Shown here one piece after another: positions 1 through 11,460 of a DNA stretch of 64,000 nt. Position 1 is the first letter of the stretch. Each line of letters starts with the position of its first letter. The stretch spans positions 20,351,566-20,415,565 of the forward strand of contig CM051458.1 of assembly GCA_028274465.1 (NCBI GenBank), in the 5' to 3' direction. The notes below the pieces were generated by a model. It searched no databases and was not told where the DNA came from. It saw only the letters and a list, made by a program, of their open reading frames with translations. The stretch comes from Plantago ovata (Eukaryota; Streptophyta; Magnoliopsida; Lamiales; Plantaginaceae). The position numbers and the translations under genes were made by a program.

Positions 1-162
1 TTTATATTCTTAAGTTAGATTAGATAAAGCTAGTAATAGTCCTTAGAGATCGACACTCGAGGTTATTCTACTGCTACACTACGGTTTCCGTTGTAGTTGT
101 GAATTGCCTTTGGCTAAATACAAATTTATTTGATTAACTGAGTCTGACAAACCAGTTCATCA
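1..162 (+). repeat. 3' end of the left LTR of Gypsy copy 1
   Basis: This stretch is closely repeated at about 1598-1759 and, in reverse, inside the LTRs at 15843-17111 and 25653-28616. It ends TTCATCA just before the primer binding site, which fixes the LTR boundary at 162. Confidence 0.85.
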
Positions 163-165
163 AAT

Positions 166-183
166 TGGCGCCGTTGCCGGGGA
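166..183 (+). other. Primer binding site, tRNA-Asp type
   Basis: TGGCGCCGTTGCCGGGGA is complementary to the 3' end of plant tRNA-Asp including CCA, the usual primer of Athila/Tat-type Gypsy elements. It lies three bases inside the LTR end, the normal spacing. The same site occurs in reverse at 25632-25649. Confidence 0.9.
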
Positions 184-307
184 CTATACTCCTTTTTTCT
201 GTTTAGCTTTTTATATTTTCAGCATTCAATTCCTAGTTCTAGTAGTTGTTAGTTTTCCTATTTAATCTCTCTCTGATACTCCTTTCCTAGTTTGTTACAG
301 ATAGTGT

Positions 308-795
308 ATGCCACATACACGATCTAGAGGAACACCGCTTGCTGATTCAAATGCTGAGATCGGCAGAGTCTACCACCAAATAAGGCGACTACTTCAAAGG
401 CGTGAACTAGAGGAAATAGAGGATACCGATTTCTCTGAATCTCTACACAGTCTTTTCAAGGAAATCGACGGAATGGCAGATGCTAGACCACTGAAAGCAT
501 GGGTTCAACCCTCCAAGGATCGTATGAGGGGACCGACGATTGTTCTTTCGTCTGCAACTCGAGATCTGGAAATCAAGAACCACGCATTCCAAAAACTTCC
601 GAGGTTCTATGGCTTAGCAAGGGAAGATGTGATGGGTTACTTGCACGATATCGATGATTTCGTCAACCAACTCCCACGACCCGGAGCTGAAATAACAACG
701 GATGAGTTGAGGATGAAGGTTTTTGCTATGGGGCTTGGCGACAAAGCCAAGTCATAGTTGAGTTCTCTACCAGCGGGCTCGCTGGACACTTGGAG
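308..795 (+). pseudogene. gag remnant of Gypsy copy 1
   Basis: The frame starting at 308 encodes the N-terminal part of a Ty3/Gypsy gag. It has a start of MPHTRSRGTPLADSN type and a block with RDLEIKNHAFQ and PRFYGLAREDVMGYL, nearly the same as the gag at 24302-25318. The similarity stops within the capsid region and LTR-type sequence follows. A fossil fragment. Confidence 0.8.
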
Positions 796-1759
796 TAGAC
801 AAGGAATTGGTGTTCCGAAGGTCTATTTGGAGTATCTAAAAGGCAAAAACCGAGTCCAAAAAGTGGAAGAAATCCAAAAACGCGTCAAAAATGCGTATCT
901 GGCCGAAAAAGTCTCCCGGGCGAGTCGCCCGGGACGTGGGGCGAATCGCCCCACACCATTCGAATCGGGCCCGATGTGTGGGGGCCTTCGCCCCACACCT
1001 CCCGAATACCTATATATAGTTGCTCAGTTTTCTCCGTTTTTCATACTTTTCCAGACCTTTTCTCTCACCTTTCTCAGTAGTTTTAGGTAGGAATTCTCCA
1101 GAGCCTGTTCTGGGGATTCTTAGCTTAGGAGATACTTTTTCTTAGCGTTTTCGAGCTTGTAAGATCGCGATTCTTCGGAGATTGACAACCTTCGGTAACA
1201 TTGTATCTTACCGTTTTTCTATTTATATTTATATATCTTTCATCATGTTTTCATTTATTCGTGGTATGATTTCTGTTGATTGCGTGACATCTATGAGTTG
1301 CTAAACTTCTCGTTGGTGATAGTATGTGATTTCTTAGCGAAGGGTTAATAATTATGCTAATGGCTATATCGCGCATTATACTTTGAGTTATTGCTTTATT
1401 TCTTTCATCTATCTAAAACTTCTATCTTCGTAGTGTTGAATAATTACGGAACAAAATTGGACAATTCATTGATCAAAGATCTCTATAAAAAACCGGGGAA
1501 TTTATGCATGATTATTAACCTGCTATGCTTTGAATGACCATACAATCACCAATCTCCATTATCTGTTAAGAAAAACCTTTGCTAAGTCGTCTGTTGATTT
1601 ATATTCTTAAGTTAGATTAGATAAAACTAGTTATAGTCCTTAGAGATCGACACTCGAGGTTATTCTACTGCTACATTACGGTTTTCGTTGTAGTTGTGAA
1701 TTGCCTTTAGCTAAATACAAATTTATTTGATTAATTGAGTCTGACAAACCGGTTCATCA
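796..1759 (+). repeat. Right LTR sequence of Gypsy copy 1
   Basis: From about 796 the sequence matches the interior of the Gypsy LTR seen in reverse at 26600-26750. It then runs through a GC-rich palindrome block and a TATA box to the TTCATCA end at 1759. The LTR is incomplete at its left side. The next base, 1760, resumes Sirevirus LTR sequence. Confidence 0.75.
915..1019 (+). promoter_or_regulatory. Palindrome cluster and TATA box of the Gypsy LTR promoter
   Basis: The perfect palindrome CCCGGGCGAGTCGCCCGGG lies at 915-933 and TGGGGCGAATCGCCCCA at 937-953; a looser GGGGGCCTTCGCCCC follows near 980-994. The TATA box CCTATATATAG is at 1009-1019. The same order, GC palindromes then a TATA box, appears in reverse in the LTRs of the 15843-28616 element. 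This is inferred to be the U3 core promoter. Confidence 0.6.
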
Positions 1760-2638
1760 GTGTGTCAACAACGTGATTAAACTCTCACTTGTGCTTTAAA
1801 CACTCAAATCCTTCTCTACTCTTTACTGCCTATTGATCCGTTCCAAGACTTAAGCTTGAAACAAAAGCTACTTGTGTAGAAGTAGAATACTAAAAGCTAA
1901 GAAATTAGTTAAGTGTTCTTTCTTCTAAACAAGAACAAGTCTTGACACCAGAAACAACAAACTTGCTTACTGCAAAGTATTACAAGTTGAGTTTCTTTAG
2001 ATGACCTGTTATAGCTGCAAAGTTATATTCAAGTCATCTCATCTGAAACTTCTCTAACTGATAAACACCCTTATACAGGCGTGGAATTCAGGGGGAACTA
2101 ATCAAGCATAGTTTTGCTGATTAAGTGTCCTAAGTTTGGTGGAGAACAAGGTTACAGTTCTCTAGTTTAGGTTGAAAACAAGGCAAGTGTGCTTTGGTTT
2201 CTGAGAATCATTAGTGATAGGATTTGTAAGGAACCTCATTTCTTATCATAGTGAATTCAGTCCTAGAAAGGATAAAGTGGATTAGTTGAGGGATTACGCC
2301 ACCCTCAGATACCACTATAAAAGTGTTTGTTTGATTTACAATCCTGCAGTTATATTTCAGCAAGTTATATTGTTTTACACTATTTATCTGCTTACTTGCT
2401 GAAACTAGCTTTCTGACAAAAGCACATATTGTAAAAAGACTTCCACACTCTGTTTCTAAGTATCAGCAAACTTGTCACTGAAAAGTAACAAACACTTGAT
2501 GTGAGAGTTAAGTACCAGCAAACTCATTACTGAAAAAGTAATAAGCACTTGCTAAGAATGTTTTAGACGACGCAAAAGTTTTAAAAGACTATTCATCCCC
2601 CCTCTAGTCTTTTCCTGTTATCTAAAGGGACCAACAAG
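1760..2638 (+). repeat. Left LTR (right portion) of Sirevirus A
   Basis: It matches the last ~880 bp of the complete LTR at 26867-28553, from GTGTGTCAACAACGTG to the end GGGACCAACA. The first ~800 bp of the LTR would lie to the left of the inserted Gypsy element, outside the window. It holds a cytosine run before TCTAGTCTTTT whose length differs in each LTR copy of this family. Confidence 0.85.
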
Positions 2639-2640
2639 TG

Positions 2641-2652
2641 GTATCATAGCAA
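2641..2652 (+). other. Primer binding site, tRNA-iMet type
   Basis: TGGTATCATAGC, two bases after the LTR end, is a one-base variant of the initiator tRNA-Met site TGGTATCAGAGC that most plant Copia elements use. The intact form is at 31715 in element C. Confidence 0.85.
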
Positions 2653-2745
2653 GAGGTTCTTGAATCTTCAGCACTGAACCTAGATCCCCTTAGGTGCTTT
2701 CCGTAAATCACTTTCACTTGTTCAGTTTGATAGTTGTTTGCTGAC

Positions 2746-4440
2746 ATGATGTCTCTAGGAGATGCTCACCAGTTGAAGATGGAAAACTATGAGAAATGGC
2801 GAAAAAATATGATGCTAATCTTGAGGCCATTAGTGATGAGATGGTTACTGTCATTAATGATGGTCCACTCAAGATCACTAAGGTTGTAAAATCCTACCCT
2901 CACACCACAAAAGACAAAGATGGTATAGACATACCTACTGGAGATCCAGTCGACAAGGTGGTGGATAAACCAAGAGAGGAATGGACTTCTGATGAAGCCA
3001 AAAGATTCCGTCTTGATGGACAAGCAAGAAATATCATTATTTGATCTACTTTAGACACCATACAGTGCAAACTATGGGGTGCCAAAACTTCTAAGGATGC
3101 TTGGAAAATGGTTCAAGATCTTTGTGCTGGATCTGACAAAACCAAGGAAAACAAACTCGAAGTGCTAAAGTTGAAGTTTCAAAACTTCAAACAAGGTGCT
3201 ACTGAGTCACTGGAAGACTTGGATTTCAGGTTCACAACTCTTGTGAGTGAAATGAATGTCTTAGGTGCTGGAAACTTCTATCCAGATTCTGAGAAGGTGA
3301 AAACCATTATCAGAAGTTTGAATCAAGAATGGATCCACACTCAGAACTTCTACTACAATCAAGGGATGCCTAACATCACTCCAACTGAGTTGTTCTATCA
3401 CCTTGCTGCTGTCAACTATGAGACAAAGCAAAGAGAAAGTGTGTTTGCTGAAAAATCGCAAAACATTGCTCTTGCTGCCAAGCCTTCACCTTCTGAAAAG
3501 AAGAGTGACAAAGAACCTGCTGATGAAAATGCTCTTGCAGTTAGAAACATGAAGAAGTTCATCAGTAAGGAACTTAAAAGGCGAAAAGCAAAAGAGAAGC
3601 TGAAAAAGCATCTTGGTAACAACTACCATAAGTACAAGAATGAAGCTAGCTCGCTGAACAAGCAAGCGCTCAGCAAGCAAATTCTTCTAAAGAACCAGCA
3701 GTTGGCAATGATCTTTGCTTTTATAGCAAAAAGCCTGGACACTTCAAAGCAAATGTCCTTTGCTGAAAGGGAAGTCTGCTGAAAAGAAGAAGAAGTTCAA
3801 GAAGGCTTTGATTGCTGAAGAAAAGAAGAAGCTTCAAGCAAAAATCGATGCCCTTTGCGTTGAAACAAGCCTTGAAGACAGTGAGGTAGAAAGTTCAGAC
3901 ACTGACGAAGAGGAAGCTACATTGGACGTGGAATTAGGCACAAAAGTTTTTGGAATTGCCATGGAAGCTTACCTAGATGTGTCAAACTACGAGTTTTGCC
4001 TCATGACTGATCAGGTAATTTCTCCTACCTCTGACTCTGATTCAGAAAGTGAAGATGAGATTGATCTTGATAGAATTCAAGGAGAAATCGAAAGGTTTGA
4101 GAAGACTCTGAGCAAACAACAAGAGAAATTACAGAATGCTGAACTTCTGACCAAGCAAACTACAGAAAAGTACGTTGTGCTAAGCACTGAGTCATAAAAG
4201 AAAGATGTTGAAATATTGCATCCTAAAAGCTAATTGTTGAAGCTACGGAGAAAAATGCTCAAATGGCAATAGAATTGGAAGAATACCAGTCTTCAATTAT
4301 GAAGTTACTTGCTAAAATACAAGAGATGAAAAAGATGAAAGTCAATTTAAAATCTTATGTAAATGCTAGTAACACTCTAAGTGAACTAAACTCTTATCTG
4401 AGAGATACATCTTAGAAAGAAGGTTTAGGTGCCACTTATG
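2746..4440 (+). pseudogene. gag region of Sirevirus A
   Basis: This is a Copia gag of the UBN2 type. Recognisable blocks are DEEMVT-like helices, WTSDEAKRFRLDGQARNII, MVQDLCAGSDKTKENKLEVL and LKFQNFKQGA. They are followed by a lysine-rich region, a degenerate zinc-knuckle area and an acidic coiled tail. It is very similar over its whole length to the open gag at 31825-33255. Broken at several places. Confidence 0.85.
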
Positions 4441-4451
4441 AAGGTGATGAC

Positions 4452-4955
4452 GTGATACTCTTGAGTAAAGACAAATCACCAATAACCTTTGTCCGTGCTA
4501 CTGATAGTGGTCAACCAGAACTCTATCAAATCGGTCAATCTAAGGTTGCTGAGAAAAGCAATCAAGTACATGTGACCAAGAAGCCCGTTGTTTCTACTCA
4601 AAGTAACAAGACTTCAAAAGGTAAACAAATTGCTGAAAAGCAATCTGGTCCGAAACAGGTTGCTGAAAAGCAATCTGATCAGAAAAAGATTGCTGAAAAG
4701 CAATCCGCCAAACAAGTTGCTGAAAAGCAATTTGTTAAACCTAAAGACAAGACTACTAATGAATGTAATCACAAGACGTTTACTGACAAACCTGAATCAA
4801 GTAAGGTTGCTGAGACAAAGACTCATCATGCTCCGAGAAGTGGACTTGGTTACAAGAACAAGCAAAACCAACTCTTCCACGAGTATAAGCAGAGTCAGCA
4901 AAGATACTTCAAAGAGCTGAACAAATCCAAGCCAAAGAGTACTAACAATACTTAG
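4452..4955 (+). pseudogene. Gag-pol linker with VAEKQ repeats, Sirevirus A
   Basis: This open stretch encodes a lysine/glutamine-rich linker with at least four near-tandem repeats of the form (V/I)AEKQS (about 4625-4735), each written with the DNA word TTGCTGAAAAGCAA. Element C has the equivalent linker at 33533-34243. The linker is likely disordered. Fossil. Confidence 0.6.
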
Positions 4956-5208
4956 AATGCTAGGACTAGAAAGAACCTTGCTACAAAAGAACTTACTAAA
5001 AAGTATATTCAGCAAAAGGGTAAACCAAACAAGACACCACATCAGAAAGTGAATTTGACCAGCAATGTTCAAAAGTCTTTTGGTTCTAAACCATCTTGTT
5101 CCTCAGCAAGTAGGAAACAAGTCAAGATTGAAAAAGTCAAGACTTGGGTTTCCATGGACGCTTTCTTAAACATGTTAATGGACATCCAATCTTGGGTAAT
5201 TAACTTGT

Positions 5209-8200
5209 TTGCTCTTGATTGTGCAGACTTCAACCACGGAAACAAACAATGCAATTTGGCAGTTTGACAGTGGCTGCGGAAAGCACATGACGGGTAATAA
5301 GAAAAACCTTATAAACTATAGACGGTGGTCTAAAGGTCCAACAATAAGGTTTGCTGGTGGAGACCTTGCATCTACTAAAGGCTATGGTGATGTGAAGTTA
5401 GGGTGCATTACTATAACTGGAGTTCTTTCTGTCAAAAATCTTAAGTTCAACCTGTTTAGCATGAGTCAGTTTGCTGACAAAGGTTACTTCATCAAAATCA
5501 AAAGTGATTAATGCAAACTTATTGACTTTTGAGACAAAGAAGGTAACCATGGTTTCTAGAAGATCAGGAGGTCTTTACACTGTAGATTGGTCTTTAACAA
5601 TCATTGAAAAATGTCTGATCTCAGAACATGAAGGCCTTGCTGAAAATGCCTGATTGTGGCACAAAAGAACTAGTCACCTAAACTTCAAGACGCTGAATAA
5701 ACTGTCCAAAAAGACAGTTGTAGTTGGATTACCTAAGGTTACTTTTAAGAAGGATGGTGTTTGCACTGCATGTCAGCAGGGTAAGCAAACCAAAGCCTCT
5801 TTCAAGAACAAGGCAGTACCGTCAACTACAAAACCTTTACAACTCTTGCACATGGACTTGTTCGAATCTTCTTCAACAAGCTATGTTGGCAAGAAGTATG
5901 ATCTGGTGGTGGTGAACGATTATTCAAGATTCACTTAGGTGATTTTCATCAAAAAAAGTCTGAAACAAGGACTGAAATACCTAACTTGCTGAACAAGATC
6001 GAAGTCAAGAAAAATGACAAGGTAAAAATCATCAGAACAGACCATGGTACTGAGTTTGTAAACCTGTACATAACTGAGCATTGCACTTCTAAAGGTATAC
6101 AACATCAGTTATCCTCAGTAAGGACACCTCAACAAAATGGTGTTGCTGAAAGGAAGAATCGTACCCTTAAGGAAGCAGCTAGAACTATGCTTGCTGACAC
6201 TGAAATAAGTGAAGGTTATTGGGTTGAAGCGATTAACACTGCCTGCTATACTCAAAATAGGTGCTTGATAACTAAGGAATACAACAAAACTCCCTATGAG
6301 CTTTTTGTTGGAAGACCTCCTAACATCACTCATCTAAGAGTATTTGGTTGCAAATGCTTTGTTCTTAACAATGGTAGAGAGTATCTAAGAACATTTCAAC
6401 CAAAGGCAGATGAAACGATATTTCTTGGTTACTCCTTACATAGCAAAGCTTATAGTGTTTACAACAAAAAGGCACAAAAGATTGAAGAATCTGTTCATGT
6501 TGTATTCTACGAAAAGAGACAAGGAGTTCCTGTTGAAGAAGAAATATAAGAATATATGAAGAAGCTACTCATACATGAGCAAAGAACTGAATCTAAAGCT
6601 GGAAACGTCAAGCTCATTGAACTTAATGATGATTCTGATAATGACACGCCAACACCAAGTCAAGTCAAGATAAATGTAGTTCATGATAAGGAATTCCCTG
6701 CTAAAGGTGCAGTTACTCCAGATGTTGCTGAGACATCGCAACCCACTGTGCCTACTGACGAGTTACCTCAAACCAGCAATACTGAACAAGTGGTTACTGA
6801 TGAACCCATATCAGTAGAGACACAACAAGAACAAGTACATGCTGAAGAGTCACATGCTGAAATGCATACATGTCCAGATCCTAAAAGCAGAAAACCTGTT
6901 AACAATTGGATTAGAGATCATCCCTCAAAAGACATGATTGGTGATATTGACAAACGCTAAGTGACTAGATCCAAAGTATCTACCAACCAGGAACTTGCTG
7001 AAGAAGCAATAGTTGTTGAGGTAGAAGCTTTGTTCTCTTGCTTTGTTTCAGAAATTGAACCCAAAACCATAGAAGAAGCTTTAAAGCATTCTTAATGGAT
7101 CAAGGCAATGCAAGAAGAACTGGATCAATTTGAAATGAACAAGTCTGGAAACTTGTACCCCTTGTTGAAGGAAAGAAAGCAATTGGTACAAAGTAGGTGT
7201 TCAGAAACAAGATGAGCGAGTCTGGTGAAGTAACAAGGAATAAAGCACGTTTAGTTGCTCAAGGTTACTGTCAGACTGGAGGATTGAACTATGATGAGTC
7301 ATATGCACCAGTTGCAAGATTGGATGCAATTAGACTTTTCTTGGCCTTTGCTGCTCATAACGACTTTGTAGTTTACCAAATGGATGTTAAAAGTGAATTC
7401 CTAAACGGTGAACTTGCTGAAGAAGTCTATCTAGAAGAACCTTCACTCATGACTAACAAGATGGTATACAAGCTTTAGAAAGTTGTATATGGTCTAAGGC
7501 AAGCACCTAGAGAATGGTATGATACCTTAGCTAAGTTCTTGCTGGATAATTGTTTCAAGAAAGGTGAAGTTGATAAACCTTATTTACCATGAACCATGAT
7601 GGTAAAATACTCTTAGTCTAGATTTATGTGGATGACACAATATTTGGATCTAAGGACAAGCAACTTTGCGATGATTTTGCCGAGCTCATGACTAACAAGT
7701 TTGAAATGAGCATGATGGGCAAATTGAATTATTTCCTAGGATTGCAAATCAAGCAACTCAAAGATGGAATATTCATAAATCAAGAAAAGTATGCGAAGGA
7801 AATGCTCATAAAATTCAGGATCAAAGAGGAAGAGAAACCTGAAAAGATCCCTATGAGCGTTGGCACCAAATTGGGCTATACTAAAGAAGATAAAAGTGTC
7901 GATGAACACAAGTATTGGAAGCTCATTGGTTCCTTGCTGTATTTAACATCAAGTAGGTCTGACATTCAATATGTTGTTTGTGTGTGTGCGAAATTTTAAT
8001 CTGATCCCAGAGAATCACACTACAAGAAAGCTCTTAAGATACTGAAATATATCAAAGGCACAGTCAATGTTGGATTATGGTATCCAAAAGATTCTGGATT
8101 AGAATTGGTTGGTTATTCAGATGGTGACCATGGTGGATCAACTCTTGATCGAAAATGTACCTCTGGAACTTGTGAGATTCTAGGTACAAGACTAATTTCA

Positions 8201-8575
8201 TGGTTTAGCAAGAAGCAAACCTGTGTGGCCAATTCATCCACTGAATCTGAATACATTGCAGCTTGTTGTTGTACTTCTCAAATCCGATGGATTCAGCAAC
8301 AACTAAGAGATTATGGTATTTCTACAAAGAAAACACCAATCTTTAGTGATAATAATACTTCTATTGCTATCATGCAAAATCCTAAGTTTCACTCAAGGAC
8401 AAAACACATTGATATTAGACACCATTTTATAATGGATCATGTGGAAAAATGAGACATTGAGGTTGTCAAGATAGGTACTGATGATCAACTTGCTGACATC
8501 TTTACCAAGCCCCTTCTAGATAATAGGTTCGCAATGCTAAGGTATAACCTTGGATTGATTGAACTACCTCAGTAA
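5209..8575 (+). pseudogene. pol region of Sirevirus A (PR, IN, RT, RNase H)
   Basis: Domains lie in Copia order. Aspartic protease is near 5260 (WQFDSGCGKHMTG). GAG-pre-integrase with an LWHKRTSHLNF zinc-binding start is at 5654. The integrase core is at 5840-6300 (HMDLFES, RTDHGTEF, TPQQNGVAERKNRTL). Reverse transcriptase is at about 7190-7990 ([13 protein letters not shown] and YVDDTIF near 7626). RNase H is at 8105-8450 (STESEYIAACCC). The C-terminal FTKPLLD..RYNLGLIEL stretch ends at 8575. The integrase-before-RT order proves Ty1/Copia. Broken many times. Confidence 0.92.
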
Positions 8576-9410
8576 AAGGGAACATGAGTTTGGTTGCTGA
8601 GACGGGTACTCAACAAATCAAAACTGTGCTTAATTGTTCATTACAATCCCTTGAAAGTCCCTTTGGTTCATAAGAGATTTTATGATTCCTTTATACAATG
8701 ATTGCAAGTGTTTGCTGAAACAAGCATTCAACAAAAGTTCCTTGAAAGTGGTCATTTGTTAGGAAACTTGTTTACTTACTAAGACGGGTACTCAGTAACG
8801 TAAATAATTGACAATTGTTGAAACAGGCATTCAGACAATCAAGGATGCGGAAAAAGGTATTCAAGTATCAAAGATGCATTCTGAGACCGGAACTCAGTAA
8901 AGACCATATGTGTTTTTCCTAAAAGAAGTTAACTTAATATCTCAAAAGAAAAAGAACTTACTCAGACGGGAACTCAGAAATTCTTTTGGCCTTGAAGAAA
9001 AGAGATATAAAATTAAGGGGGAATTTTCAGCAAATACAAGACTTGATTACTTGATAAGTAAGTGCTAAAGTCAGAAAGTTCAAAATTTCTCTGAAAAGAT
9101 TCTCTTTTACTTCAGCAAGCTATTATTCACTGAAGTAATGGAGAAAATCCCTTGATTAAAGGTGAAATATATTGTGACGTTAATCTTGGCACCGATACAC
9201 TTGATAACAATCACGACATGAAACACAATCGTGGCCATTGATTAAAGTCAGTTGTTGATCCAACGGTTATTATCATAAAGTAAAAACACGCTCTGACGGT
9301 TTCGAGTTAGTGGACCTCTAGGCATTAAATGCATAGTACACCACTAACTCCATGTTCTCTGTTTTGCCCTTGTTGAGAAGTCAAACCCATTTCTCACACA
9401 AAAAGAGATA
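8576..9410 (+). other. Spacer between pol and ORF3, Sirevirus A, with stem-loop repeats
   Basis: Non-coding. It contains a recurring near-palindrome of the form CTGAGACGGGTACTCAG, seen near 8598, 8778, 8893 and 8961, with weaker copies near 8708 and 8820. The arms CTGAG and CTCAG could pair around a 7-base loop. A purine-rich run, AATTAAGGGGGAATT, lies at about 9012 and resembles a polypurine tract. The Sirevirus lineage is known for conserved motifs in non-coding regions; whether this is one of them is not known to me. Confidence 0.55.
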
Positions 9411-9420
9411 CTATAAATAA
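9411..9420 (+). promoter_or_regulatory. Possible internal TATA box before ORF3
   Basis: CTATAAATAA lies about 155 bp before the first ORF3 methionine used here (9567). CTTTAACTCCC, a plausible start-site context, lies about 35 bases downstream. This could give ORF3 its own transcript, but it is inferred from one motif only. Confidence 0.35.
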
Positions 9421-9566
9421 GAGGAGTTAAACATAAGACAAAATTCTTTAACTCCCAAATTTGCTTTCTCTACAAATTTCTAGCCTGTGCTCTGAGAACA
9501 CTGTACCTCCGGTCAAAAAGCATCTTGTTCGTACCTTTACTCCCTCACTCACTCTACTATATAAGA

Positions 9567-11460
9567 TGTCTCCCAAAAGACAATCCTCAAGGGTTTCAAA
9601 AGCCTCCAAGATAGATAGTGTTGGAACAAGCGCTACTGCTACTCCGGCTGAACTCCGGTACAAACTCCAGCGATGAAGATTGTTCTATCAAATGACAGAA
9701 TCGCACAAAGACCCATGCCTCCTGCATTTCTAAACGTTGAAAAGTGTGAACAGGTGATGCAGTGGGGAGGTTTTTCAAAAGAGAAGTATATTAGATACTT
9801 CTATGAAGACGAATTGGCGGCTGAAAATCTTGAAGCCTTGATATACATAAACCAACAAGGTTTACTTCCGTTTATCACTGCTCATCAAAAAATGGTGAGT
9901 ATGGTGGATACAATGGAATTCTACAACAACACTGAGATCCAGTCAGTGACAGATGAACAGGGAGTCACTTAAAAAGTGATTTCGATTACTGTTCAAGGAA
10001 GACAACTCATCCTGAAATGGATTGATTTAGCAACCATCTTTCAAATTCCAACCACTGGAACTAAAGATGACATTACTGCTATAGAGGACGAAATCAAAGC
10101 CTTCTACAGTGATGTTAGAAATAATTTCATGAAGAAGAATGAAATTGCCCCTGTAAATTGGGACAAATTCACAAAGAGAAAACATCTCTCTTACTCTCTA
10201 GGACTAGTAGCCTTGTTGCTCATCAAAGTCCTAGATTCGCAAGTCGGAGGAATAGATCAAGTAGGCCTGAAAAGATGTCCCTTGCTAAAACATATCCATG
10301 AAAATGAATCAGACATAAACTGGGCAAAATACCTCTTCAACAGACTTTTTGAATGTATTGTTAATTTCAAAGTCAAGGTAGAAGACAACACTGTCACCTA
10401 TGTACCCTGTCATGTATGGATTAAAGATCTGCTACATCTTGACACACTTCAAGATTAAGCTCAGAAACCCACTGCCTATAAACAAGTCAGTATGTAATGT
10501 GGGTAGATCTTTCTACAATCAGCACAAGCCCTTGGATGCTGACGACAAGAAATCCAAGACAAGCAACTGACGCAAATGTTGCTGATGTTGCTGTCGTTGC
10601 TAACACAAAAGCACCCACCAAGATGAGTAAGAAAAGGAAAGTTGATGATGATACTCAGACTGTAGCTTCATCAGTTGATCCTGTCCCTAAGAAAACAAGG
10701 ACAAAAACCTTCCCAAGGAAGAAGACAACGGCTAGGAAATCAGTTCCTATCGTTCATAATGTCCCCGACGATGATACTCCAGCGGTTGCTGAAAAGAAAC
10801 TTGCTCAAGTAGTTGATGTAGAAGCACCTGCTAACACTTGTACGTAATCCAATCACTTTGGATACAATTACTGAAGAAAGATCTCAAGGCAGTGCAAATG
10901 CAAATCCTGCCTTAGACAGAATTGATGATGTCTACGTAGTAGATAATCTCGATGATACATCACTTGAACCATCAAGTGACATTGTTGCACACCTAAGAAA
11001 GGCTGCACTTTCTGAAGATGTTGCTAACAAAGCAACAGGTGAAAAAGAAATAGTTGCTGAACAAGCAACTAGTCCAAGAGAAGTTGCTGAAACAACACAA
11101 GTTGCTGAAGAAACAGTTGCTAAGACAACAACTATTCCAAACATTGAGTTTGCTGAAACTCAAAACGAAATTTCGTTCGACGACGCATCACATGATGCTG
11201 AGAATGCAAGACCTACTTCACCGGCTACTTCAATAGACAAGATTCATCTGGTACTTACTGATCTAAGCCATAAAATGGATATGGAGATTGATGATAACTC
11301 CAATAAATCAGTGGATCTCTTCATGACAAGTAGTTAACTAAGAGGTCAAGATACTTCTGCTCAACCTGTCCATTCAGAGACAAGGGAGATTGTTGATACT
11401 ACACAACTTTCTCAACTAGAGCAAGAAAAGAAGTCTGCTGAAGAAAAAGATCAACACATG
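9567..11460 (+). pseudogene. ORF3 (envelope-position gene) of Sirevirus A
   Basis: This is a third gene after pol. The N-terminal ~280 residues form a compact domain (blocks PPAFLNVEKCEQVMQWGGF, FYEDELAAENLEALIYIN, KRKHLSYSLGLVALLLIKVL). A long low-complexity, coiled region rich in VAE and acidic residues follows (about 10560-11337). In Sireviruses this position is taken by the so-called env-like gene, whose role is unproven. No convincing signal peptide or fusion peptide is visible in what remains. The end is cut by the minus-strand LTR at 11461. Broken. Confidence 0.65.

Larger units (their letters stand above)
1..1759 (+). mobile_element. Reduced Gypsy LTR retrotransposon (Athila/Tat-like), copy 1
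   Basis: Two copies of the same LTR end lie at 1-162 and about 1598-1759; both finish in TTCATCA. Between them are a primer binding site matching the 3' end of plant tRNA-Asp and the front part of a gag gene. The window starts inside the left LTR, so the true start is outside. The element is broken and much shorter than a full one, with no protease, reverse transcriptase or integrase. It is a relative of the element at 15843-28616, sharing gag and LTR sequence but clearly diverged from it. It seems to sit inside the left LTR of the Sirevirus that resumes at 1760. Confidence 0.85.
1760..11460 (+). mobile_element. Sirevirus-type Copia element A (decayed, with ORF3)
   Basis: Parts in order: right portion of the left LTR (1760-2638), tRNA-iMet primer binding site (2641), gag (from 2746), Copia-order pol (about 5209-8575: protease, integrase, reverse transcriptase, RNase H), a spacer of about 0.9 kb, and a third gene after pol (about 9567-11460). 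The extra gene after pol and the long LTR are hallmarks of the Sirevirus (SIRE/Maximus) lineage. The copy is broken, with a dozen or more coding breaks, and its own right LTR is not seen: it abuts a minus-strand LTR at 11461. It is probably older than element C at 31213, which is better preserved. Confidence 0.88.

Noticed and set aside
9567-11460. Functional viral envelope gene
   Set aside because: Only the position after pol suggests envelope; no signal peptide, cleavage site or clear membrane anchor is visible in the remnant.
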